Source of the DNA: Ectocarpus siliculosus
Lineage: Eukaryota > Sar > Phaeophyceae > Ectocarpales > Ectocarpaceae
Length of the DNA: 10,904 bases
Assembly: GCA_000310025.1 (NCBI GenBank)
Contig: FN649054.1
Coordinates: 1 to 10,904, forward strand
Direction of reading: 5' to 3'
A model generated the notes under the pieces. That model was not told the DNA's origin and did no database searches. It saw only the letters and a program-made list of their open reading frames with translations. Shown piece by piece: positions 1-5,651 of the stretch. Positions within the stretch are counted from its first letter, which is position 1; every line of letters begins with the position of its first letter. The translations under genes were made by a program, and so were the position numbers.

Positions 1-480
1 GCTGTTGGCGAGTAGAGTTAACCGATCTCAAAAAGAAAGTACAAAAACGCCGTACACGTATCAGTACGGGACGCGCCAATGAGTGGGCGCACCCGTGCTG
101 TTGGGCGAGTAGAATTAACCGATCTCCACGCATCGAAAACGAAGTCATACACGTATCAGTACGGGACGCGCCAATGAGTGGAAGCACCCGTGCTCATATG
201 TGTTGTCAGTTTCAGCAAGGGACGCGCCAATGAGTGGAAGCACCCGCGCTGCGTACAAGTATCATCAGTGCGGGTCGCGCCAATGAGTGGAAGCACCCGT
301 GCTGCATATGTGTTGTCAGTTTCAGCGAGGGACGCGCCAATGAGTGGAAGCACCCGCGCTGTTGGCAAGTGGAGTTCACCGTATCCAACGCATCGAAAAA
401 AAAAAAAAAAACACGTATCAGCACGGGACGCGCCAATGAGTGGAAGCACCCGTGCCGATGGCGAACCGGGGTTCACCGAA
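1..480. repeat. Minisatellite, 32-bp core at alternating long and short spacings
   Basis: A core starting GGGACGCGCCAATGAGTGG and ending in GCACCCGYGCT recurs at 68-99, 163-194, 219-250, 272-303, 329-360 and 425-456. Start-to-start distances are 95, 56, 53, 57 and 96 bp. The linkers are themselves repeated. Long linkers read roughly GTTGGCRAGT...CATCGAAAA...ACGTATCAG; two of the short ones share CATATGTGTTGTCAGTTTC. The array is cut by the left window edge, because position 1 starts inside a long linker. Each core is partly self-complementary at its ends (GCACGGG against CCCGTGC in the copy at 421-455). Open frames across this stretch arise only from the repeat. Whether it belongs to the neighbouring mobile element is unknown. 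Confidence 0.93.
396..411. repeat. A16 homopolymer inside the last long linker
   Basis: Sixteen consecutive A residues sit where the other long linkers have only a short A-rich stretch after CATCG. This looks like slippage expansion in this unit. Confidence 0.9.
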
Positions 481-485
481 TCCAA

Positions 486-512
486 GAAAATATATATATA
501 AAAAAAAAAAAA
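486..512. repeat. Low-complexity (TA)n and A13 tract
   Basis: A short TA dinucleotide run is followed by thirteen A residues at the edge of the minisatellite. It could be a slippage tract or an old retroposition tail. There is not enough to decide. Confidence 0.8.
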
Positions 513-761
513 GAGAAACCATCGCTAGTGTTCCAAAGAGAGAAATATTCGGGATTGGTCGACGTCCGGTGACCGTAGCGTCAGCAGCAATAATCACTCC
601 ATTCAATCCACAGGCGTCGAGAATGAACTAACGCGAGCTCGCGATATAACAACGCGTCGTTCTGGGCCCGACGAAAACCCACGTCAGATAGTTTCGCCCG
701 AAGATAGTATTTGTAGACCATTCTAACTGCAGATCCAGGCGCGCGATCGACTACGCCCACG
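513..761. other. No supported gene; possible element leader
   Basis: This stretch lies between the minisatellite and the first Gag-like codons. I see no convincing coding frame, RNA gene or terminal repeat. It has no visible match to the A2 segment (3256-3546), which would be expected at the 5' end of an intact split-direct-repeat element. Confidence 0.5.
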
Positions 762-1336
762 ATGAAGAGGAAAAGAAGTGTTCCCGCAACGCCGCCCTGA
801 CGCTCGCCCGCCGCCTGCCGCCGGTCCGCTGCTTATACGACTCCAACCGCGACCAGATGCCGACACGGGCCTCCACGCGGAGCGGCAGGGCAGCGGCTGG
901 GCAAGCAGGGCGAGGTCGGGCGGCGACACCTTCGACACCACGCACGAGAGGTCTACCGCGCGATCGGTGGCGAGCTCGACGGCTCGCCCCTCGACGCGCA
1001 GCGGATCACGTACTCCCGCGAGGCGTCGAGCGGTATCCTCCTCGCGAGCGCCAGGGACAGGCACCCGCGGCGACCCCCCCGCTGATGAGACTGAGCTCGC
1101 TTCTCTCCGCGGGCTGGTGGACGGCCTGAGGGAGGAGCTGCAGCGGAAGCGCGATGAGGCTGCCGGTGATCGCCAGCAGCTTCAAGCAACGATCGACGAC
1201 CTGATCGCCACCCAAGCAGCAGGACCTGGCCTTCCGGGGGGGGGTGCAACTTGTGGGCACAACCGCCCCACCATCGGCCTCTCGGGCCCCCGCTACACCC
1301 AGCGCCGAGGCGGCTAAAGGCTACGGCAAAGGATAG
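762..1336 (+). pseudogene. Gag-like N-terminal region, frame-broken, with coiled coil
   Basis: A plausible start is the ATG at 762 (Met-Lys-Arg-Lys-Arg...), but that frame stops at 798. The informative frame (778-1317) carries a Ser/Arg/Pro-rich stretch and then a Leu/Glu/Arg-rich helix encoded at about 1084-1209 with heptad-like spacing, which I read as a coiled coil. At a run of nine G (1236-1244) the plausible protein moves to the next frame. That frame continues through a Pro/Ala/Ser linker and a Lys-Gly-Tyr-Gly-Lys-Gly stretch to a TAG at 1334-1336. Coiled coil, basic linker and CCCH finger in this order are typical of Gag-like proteins of YR retroelements, which bind the element's RNA. 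The family call rests on architecture and on the neighbouring recombinase, not on direct similarity. Confidence 0.5.
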
Positions 1337-1726
1337 AGCGCGGATGTGGGGGGACCTCCGCCGGGTAAAAGCGTGGCTCATCCTGGGGCGGCCCCCGGCA
1401 GTTTCAAAACTGTCGCAGATGGAGTGGCAATCCTTGCTTCGCAAAGGCGTCCTGGTGACAGAGAAAGTGGCGGCATCGCTCGACACGCTCGTGGTTACTG
1501 CTTCGCCTTCAACTCGTCGTCCGGTTGCCATGATCGTAACTGCCCACACATCCACGCCCAGAACCCTTCCCACGCTAGGCGCGGAGCGTCCGAAACTCCG
1601 GCAACCGGCGCGCGCGGCGTTGGCCACGGCAACGGGGGAGGGCGCGGAGGAGAGGCGCGCGCCGCTGGCGAGGGCGGCGCGAGACCCAAGGCCGCTGGCT
1701 TCTTCACCCACGGGAAAGGCAAATAG
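1337..1726 (+). CDS. CCCH zinc-finger (Gag C-terminal) segment
   Basis: This stretch is open between the TAG at 1334-1336 and the TAG at 1724-1726. The finger is C-x8-C-x4-C-x3-H, with cysteine codons at 1499, 1526 and 1541 and histidine at 1553, embedded in Gly-Tyr-Cys-Phe-Ala-Phe-Asn. CCCH fingers of this kind bind RNA. Here it most likely served as the nucleic-acid-binding end of a Gag-like protein. A Gly/Arg/Ala-rich tail follows and ends Gly-Lys-Gly-Lys before the stop. The first internal ATG of the frame (within MGGPPPGK) lies downstream of 1337, so an independent start is possible but not needed if the segment was once joined to the coiled-coil part. The same frame continues past the TAG at 1724 into the recombinase. 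Confidence 0.6.
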   Translation, partial: SADVGGPPPGKSVAHPGAAPGSFKTVADGVAILASQRRPGDRESGGIARHARGYCFAFNSSSGCHDRNCPHIHAQNPSHARRGASETPATGARGVGHGNGGGRGGEARAAGEGGARPKAAGFFTHGKGK

Positions 1727-2975
1727 GGGTGCGGGCTCTCCCGCGTAGCGGGGGGGCCTACCTCGGATGGCAGCGCACCTGCGGCTAAATCGAACGGCAG
1801 CACGCCGGTCTACACGAGGTTGGCTCCAGGGCTATCAGCAGGTTCAGGACCTGGGACAGGCAGGACGGGACTTTGTTACCGACGTCTTGGCATGCAGCTC
1901 GTCGAGCACTCAGTTGCGTCTTCGTCTAGAAGGACTTACACGTCAGGCTTCAACTCTTGGTGCACGTTTCGCAGGCTGACGGAGAAGCCCAAGTTCCTAG
2001 GGCAACGTGCCGGGGACCTTCATGTGTGGGAGTTGATAGACTTCGTAGCCTGGTGTTTCGAGTCTGAGGGTAATCTAGCGAGTACAATATCCGGAAAACT
2101 CACGGCTGTACAACATTTTCATAGGCTGGAAGCTTCTGTCGAGCTAGACTTGTCGTCTCCGATGTTGAAATGTGCGCTAAGGGGGATTGCGAGGAACCAC
2201 GTGGCTGTGGGGACGGTACGCCGTGTGCGCCTGCCTGTGTCTTGGCGTATGCTGCTGGACGGGGAAAGCGCAAGCCAGAACTGGGGGGAAGGGGGCAGAG
2301 TGATGTGGCTGTGTCTGTGCTTGTCCTATCTCTTTATCACACGGTCTGATGAGGTGTTCGCGAATGATGCGGGCAGGGTGCATGAGGCACACTGTCTTAC
2401 GAGGGCGGACGTAGCATTGTTTGCTGGCGAGACGCAATTAGTCTTTAGTCACTATCGTAGAGCAGACCGTGTCGAAATGAGGTTTAGAGGGCACAAGGCC
2501 GATCAAGAGCAGAAAGGAAACATACGGGTTCGTACGCGAGACGAAGTCACCGGACCGCAGTCAGGTGTGAGAGCACGCGGTGGCGCGGTGGCTCTTGTGG
2601 TGGAGCTGTTATCGTGTCATGCGACGTTCCCTGACTCCGCACCGTTGGCTTCGTACCGTAGTGGAAGAGCAGTGAGAGTAGTGAGGTATACTGCTGCCCT
2701 CCGTGCACTCAGAGAAGTGGTAGCGAGGTCGGGGCGTAACCCCCAGGAGTACGCGTTGCACTCGTTGCGAATTGGAGGCGCGACAGGCTCTTGCATCGGG
2801 CGGAGACATCGCAGAACGAGTGATTCAGAGAGAAGGGAAGTGGAGGTCGGATGCATACAAGCCGTACGCGCGAAACAATGTAGAGGATTCGCGGCGAGTG
2901 TCACGGAAACTTACAGACGGCAGTAGGATCGTATCGAGACAGCCGGGGGAGGGGACCGTCTGGGGGAACGGATAG
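1727..2975 (+). pseudogene. Tyrosine recombinase (YR) of the element, one-base frameshift
   Basis: The frame is open from just after TAG 1724-1726; no ATG lies near the start. An N-terminal SAM-like DNA-binding region (about 1890-2200; it includes a Ser-Ser-Arg-Arg-Thr-Tyr motif and Ala-Ser-Thr-Ile-Ser-Gly-Lys-Leu) is followed by the catalytic domain. Catalytic residues visible are Arg in Thr-Arg-Ser-Asp-Glu (2342-2344), Lys in Arg-Gly-His-Lys (2495-2497), and the H-x-x-R box His-Ser-Leu-Arg (2759-2770). Right after Gly-Gly-Ala-Thr the frame is lost by one extra G (2786 or 2787). The uninterrupted family-like continuation lies in the next frame: Gly-Gly-Asp...Gly-Lys-Trp (Trp 2841-2843) and the nucleophilic Tyr in Tyr-Lys-Pro-Tyr-Ala-Arg (2865-2867), ending at TAG 2973-2975. 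In the unshifted frame translation ends at 2926 without the tyrosine. Such enzymes integrate circular DNA copies by cutting and rejoining strands. A sequencing error or programmed +1 shift cannot be excluded. Confidence 0.85.
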
Positions 2976-3015
2976 TTGACTTATTCGGTAGTCGTCCAGA
3001 AACTGACCTCGATGT
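2976..3015 (+). other. Recombinase 3' flank before the first repeat
   Basis: Forty bases separate the recombinase stop from the first 240-bp repeat. No distinct signal is visible. The close spacing fits the gene-then-B1 order of split-direct-repeat elements. Confidence 0.5.
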
Positions 3016-3026
3016 GGGTGTTGTAG

Positions 3027-3042
3027 AATGGTGTGTACCATT
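3027..3042. other. Stem-loop 1 in the repeat
   Basis: AATGGT pairs with ACCATT around a GTGT loop (6-bp perfect stem). The same structure recurs in the second copy at 3558-3573. Confidence 0.85.
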
Positions 3043-3061
3043 TGAGGACTTGGTCAGTTTT

Positions 3062-3090
3062 GGGACTCCTGCGTTTGCAGTCGTAGTCCC
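3062..3090. other. Stem-loop 2 in the repeat
   Basis: An outer stem GGGACT/AGTCCC (3062-3067 with 3085-3090) encloses an inner stem CTGC/GCAG with a GTTT loop. It recurs in the second copy at 3593-3621. Confidence 0.8.
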
Positions 3091-3105
3091 CCGGCTAGTA
3101 TTTGT

Positions 3106-3196
3106 GGGGAGAGAGATGGATTTGTAAGAGTTGACGCCGGCCTTTGCAGCTAACGCGGCCGGAGAGACGATGAGCGTTTCGTGCGTCTCTCTCCCC
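3106..3196. other. Large nested stem-loop 3 in the repeat
   Basis: GGGGAGAGAGA (3106-3116) is the exact reverse complement of TCTCTCTCCCC (3186-3196). Inside it CCGGCC pairs with GGCCGG. It recurs in the second copy at 3637-3727. Such a compact fold may matter in the RNA or in the circular DNA intermediate. Confidence 0.85.
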
Positions 3197-3255
3197 AACA
3201 CGTAGCCTAGAAACCGAAGAAATAATGAAGCAATTCGAAAGAAAACAAAATAAAA

Positions 3256-3546
3256 GGAAGGTTTGTTCGTCGAAGCAGATAGAATAAACTGGTGTTTATT
3301 TTGTAACAGTCGAATTAGAATTTGGCTTCATTTTCTACCGGAAACCCAGGGTCACGGTGTTTGGAATTATTAGTCTATAGTTGGGGGTGTCATTCCGTGA
3401 TCGAGTCCACGCAGGGGCTGTAGCAAAGTCGGGTAACGTGTGACAGCTACAGAGCGCGTGAAGCAACGGAAGGACAGCAGCAGCCGCCTAACGCAGTAGC
3501 GGCGGCAGTTTAGAAAATCCCGCCCTCCCATCCCTTTTCTTTCGAA
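3256..3546. repeat. Segment between the direct repeats (A2)
   Basis: This is a 291-bp non-coding segment. In the split-direct-repeat model it is A2, a copy of the element's 5' terminal A1, but no second copy was seen in the window. It contains AATAAA (3283-3288) in a hairpin, AATAAAC/GTTTATT around TGGT (3283-3300), and ends with TTTTCTTTCGAA (3535-3546), the reverse complement of a sequence near the end of each 240-bp repeat (3234-3245, 3765-3776). Confidence 0.6.
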
Positions 3547-3786
3547 GGGTGTTGTAGAATGGTGTGTACCATTTGAGGACTTGGTCAGTTTTGGGACTCC
3601 TGCGTTTGCAGTCGTAGTCCCCCGGCTAGTATTTGTGGGGAGAGAGATGGATTTGTAAGAGTTGACGCCGGCCTTTGCAGCTAACGCGGCCGGAGAGACG
3701 ATGAGCGTTTCGTGCGTCTCTCTCCCCAACACGTAGCCTAGAAACCGAAGAAATAATGAAGCAATTCGAAAGAAAACAAAATAAAA
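3547..3786. repeat. 240-bp direct repeat, copy 2 (B2), right end of the element
   Basis: Exact copy of 3016-3255. Immediately beyond it (3787) begins sequence that reads as an in-frame exon on the minus strand, so 3786 is taken as the element/host junction. No target duplication can be assessed, and YR elements usually make none. Confidence 0.95.
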
Positions 3787-3920
3787 TGCAATTTTGACCT
3801 CCCCGTTGCATGCCCCCCACTTGCGGGCGTGATTGAGGTGGTACTTGGAGTGGACCTGTTCTGACGTCGCACGCAAGACCGAAACCAGCGTTCTCACCAT
3901 GAGGTCGGTGATGCTGTCCC
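3787..3920 (-). other. Exon 4 (cut short) of the SGNH-esterase-like gene
   Basis: Acceptor TTTCAG before 3920. The first bases complete Gly and give Asp-Ser-Ile-Thr-Asp-Leu-Met, the rest of the SGNH nucleophile motif, then a helix-like stretch and Cys-Asn-Gly-Glu-Val-Lys-Ile-Ala. This resembles the strand before the Arg-Asn-Asp-type motif of many family members. The exon ends exactly at a codon boundary against the repeat at 3786. Confidence 0.7.
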
Positions 3921-5651
3921 CTGAAACGAAGGCGGTGTGGAGGTGGAATGGAGGGAAGCGCCCATTGAGGCTGACTCCAAAGTTGAGACGGAACACGTCA
4001 GATGATTATCGACAGCCCAGGTCATGCTTCAAGCGTGCAGGTTCTGGACTAGCCACATGCCCACTAGAATCGGTTTCCACGGCTCAGCGACGTTCCAGTG
4101 CAAGCCAAGTGAATACAGGGCATGTCTACCAGCTTTGTCAGGAGGCAGCGGCTTGACGGACACAAACCAACACGGCAGGTTCGTCCCACACGAGCAACGC
4201 AGGGCTGGCAAGTGCAGGTTGCAACTTTTGCCAAACGCTTAAGTTGCACAACGACGGGAGGGGTTGTCTCGTGTGCACGTAGGAGTATCACACTGGGCGG
4301 ACGCCGGCTTGAAGCACTACCATCCAGTCTATAGGGGAGATGTGACAACAGTGAGCTTCAAGCCACTCGAAGGCAACCCTAATTTGCTCGAACTCATACT
4401 CACATCAGTTGCAGAGGGTATTCATAGAAACATAGCCAAATATCTGCAAGGCTATCCTGCTTGAACGACATGGTGATACGAATAATGAACACGTTGGACA
4501 AATAATCTAAATAGACATTTTCCACTTTGTTGTTTCAAGCTTGACGTAGACATTCCCAAGCTGCATTCCTCCAACGAACGAGACAGAGATGTTGAGGAAA
4601 GCACTGACGGGGTTGGGGTTACCGGTAACGTCAGTTGCACATGAAACCCGCTCACCCACGAGCAGGATGCCTTTCCTCCCCTCCATAGCGCGGCAAAACT
4701 TCTCCTCGTCCACGTTGTCAAGTGAGCACTCCGCCGCGTCCCAAGTGTAGTACGGCATAGGCTCCTCGCTGCCGTGGTGCTCCGCCCACTTCTGATAGCA
4801 GCTGCGTCACCCCACCGCATTGCGAAACAGCTGGTGTCAGCGGGTATACCGTTACTCATTCGTGAAGGATACTCACTTGGAATTTATATCCGCGGTCGAT
4901 TGCTTCCTGGTGCAAGTTTCAAGGGAGCCAAACCCACGCGTGATGACTACCCCGCATTATTAGCATTCATCCCCGTTGGCACCGCCATTTTCTGTTTTTC
5001 CGAAGCTATGTGTGGCTGGTGGCGACAGCATCACCTACTTGGAACGCTGTTCTCTAGCCGAACGGACAAGCAACGTCGACAGCAAAGCAGTGTGCACACA
5101 CAACAAAAGCACAAAGGAAAAAAGATGGCAGCGATGTTTGTGACCCCACATACGTTGTCCTGGGGTTGGGGTTCATCATGTCGTCCGGGTTGGTCGGAGA
5201 CTCGTTCACCCCGTTTTCGCAACGGCGCCATGAGCCGTTGGAAGGGTTGGCTGCCGGGGTAGAGTAGCACTGTGGCAACACCTCCAACTCGATACTTGGG
5301 AGCGATTCCTCCGCTCTACGAATCCGGCGACTCGATACACCTGCTCATCGACACATTCAGGCACCGGCAACAACGTCGCGGCTGTGGGTGTGGCGGGGGG
5401 TATCTGGCGTTGTCGTGTTGAAACACGCTTGTGCTATAGCAACAAGCACCCAATGGCTCCAATTTAGATTGCGCAGCGTCGGTGTCACATAAACACCAAG
5501 CCACAAGTAACAACCGTAATCTTTGTCTATATCGGCAGCTGGAGGTCAAGGATAGCGTCAAATACTCACTGGATTTCAGCCGGCCATGAAGCAACCGCGT
5601 GGCTCTTTTGCCTCTTGTTGATTTTGCAGATTTCGGCCATCCCATCCCCAT
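3787..5651 (-). CDS. SGNH/PC-esterase-like (TBL/PMR5-type) gene, 5' part, interrupted
   Basis: Four exons on the minus strand (5651-5570, 5340-5154, 4801-4656, 3920-3787) join with matching phases (1, 2, 1) to 183 codons. Introns start GTGAGT, GTATGT and GTGAGC and end in CAG. Signatures of the PC-esterase/trichome-birefringence-like fold appear in order: Gly-Ser-Trp after a Cys in exon 2, Cys-Tyr-Gln-Lys-Trp and Tyr-Tyr-Thr-Trp-Asp-Ala-Ala-Glu-Cys in exon 3, then Gly-Ile-Leu-Leu-Val-Gly joined to Asp-Ser-Ile, giving the SGNH Gly-Asp-Ser nucleophile motif. Known members transfer or remove acetyl groups on cell-wall or surface glycans in the secretory pathway; the substrate here is unknown. 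The C-terminal half with the catalytic Asp-x-x-His is absent, because the exon stops against the mobile element at 3786. No signal anchor is seen in the modelled start, so an upstream exon may be missing. Confidence 0.65.
3921..4655 (-). other. Intron 3, splitting the Gly-Asp-Ser codons
   Basis: 735 bp, GTGAGC...TTTCAG on the minus strand. It holds no gene I can support; short open frames in it look random. It lies in phase 1 within the Gly codon of the catalytic motif. Confidence 0.65.
4656..4801 (-). other. Exon 3 of the SGNH-esterase-like gene
   Basis: Acceptor GACGCAG before 4801, and a stop codon lies in frame inside the upstream intron, so splicing is needed. Encodes Cys-Tyr-Gln-Lys-Trp, Tyr-Tyr-Thr-Trp-Asp and Lys-Gly-Ile-Leu-Leu-Val, and ends one base into a Gly codon at the donor GTGAGC (4655-4650). 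Reading on without splicing gives Gly-Glu-Arg-Val, which destroys the nucleophile motif. Confidence 0.72.
4802..5153 (-). other. Intron 2
   Basis: 352 bp, GTATGT...GACGCAG on the minus strand, phase 2. It contains in-frame stops relative to both flanking exons. Confidence 0.62.
5154..5340 (-). other. Exon 2 of the SGNH-esterase-like gene
   Basis: Acceptor GAGCAG just before 5340, donor GTATGT from 5153. Encodes a Cys-containing stretch with Asn-Gly-Ser-Trp-Arg-Arg-Cys and several N-glycosylation-like sites (Asn-Gly-Ser, Asn-Glu-Ser). The Gly-Ser-Trp resembles the start of the TBL domain. The exon leaves two bases (phase 2). A shorter exon starting after CCACAG would also keep the frame. Confidence 0.6.
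5341..5569 (-). other. Intron 1 (tentative)
   Basis: 229 bp, GTGAGT...GAGCAG on the minus strand, phase 1. It depends on the tentative exon 1. Confidence 0.42.
5570..5651 (-). other. Exon 1 (tentative) of the SGNH-esterase-like gene
   Basis: ATG at 5651-5649; 27 codons plus one base, Lys/Arg-rich, followed by the donor GTGAGT at 5569. Its phase (1) matches the acceptor of exon 2. It has no hydrophobic segment. An alternative first exon is the 24 codons from the ATG at 5814-5812 to 5741, followed by the donor GTAAGG, which could splice (phase 2) to the AG before the Gly-Lys-Arg-Ala codons of this exon. That acceptor is poor. Confidence 0.4.

Larger units (their letters stand above)
3016..3255. 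repeat. 240-bp direct repeat, copy 1 (B1)
   Basis: Starts GGGTGTTGTAGAATGG and ends AACAAAATAAAA. It is identical at every base to 3547-3786. The flanks differ immediately outside (T before and G after, versus A before and T after in the second copy). It contains three successive stem-loops. It has no TG...CA ends matched by target duplications, so an ordinary LTR is less likely. Confidence 0.97.
762..3786 (+). mobile_element. Degenerate YR (DIRS-order-like) element: Gag remnant, recombinase, B1-A2-B2 end
   Basis: In order: a Gag-like region with coiled coil and CCCH zinc finger (762-1726), a tyrosine recombinase (1727-2975), then a 240-bp repeat, a 291-bp segment and a second identical 240-bp repeat (3016-3786). 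The B1-A2-B2 arrangement just after a recombinase gene is the 3' end known from split-direct-repeat YR retroelements. No reverse transcriptase/RNase H region is present, so this is either an internally deleted non-autonomous member or a different architecture. The right boundary, 3786/3787, is supported by the repeat end and by the SGNH-esterase exon that resumes there. The left boundary is not identified; 762 is only the first candidate Gag codon. The coding part is more GC-rich than the flanks. Confidence 0.7.

Noticed and set aside
68-456. CRISPR-like look of the 32-bp repeats with spacers
   Set aside because: The spacers are themselves repeats of two classes, spacer length varies widely, and the rest of the window is eukaryotic with no cas genes.
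156-631. Open frames on both strands across the minisatellite
   Set aside because: They are translations of the tandem repeat and its A tracts. The periodic peptides follow the DNA repeat, not a protein family.
953-1711. Long minus-strand open frame (252 codons) opposite the Gag-like region
   Set aside because: It is antisense to the coiled coil and CCCH finger in GC-rich DNA, where stops are rare. No family signature was seen.
2980-3015. Continuation of the esterase exon directly left of the first repeat
   Set aside because: The minus strand here is not in frame with a family-like continuation, and the resemblance in another frame is only a few residues.
3016-3786. Two LTRs of a miniature LTR retrotransposon (TRIM)
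   Set aside because: No tRNA-primer-like site after the first copy, no plus-strand purine tract before the second, and no matching target duplication. The position after a recombinase favours split direct repeats. Not fully excluded.
3370-3996. Minus-strand open frame of 208 codons as a single gene
   Set aside because: It is a chimera: its first part is exon 4 of the esterase-like gene plus some intron, and the rest is the 240-bp repeat and A2. The same repeat-derived peptide occurs in the other copy.
4507-4758. Unspliced minus-strand frame running past exon 3
   Set aside because: It replaces the catalytic Gly-Asp-Ser with Gly-Glu-Arg, whereas a strong donor (GTGAGC) and a phase-matched acceptor restore the motif.
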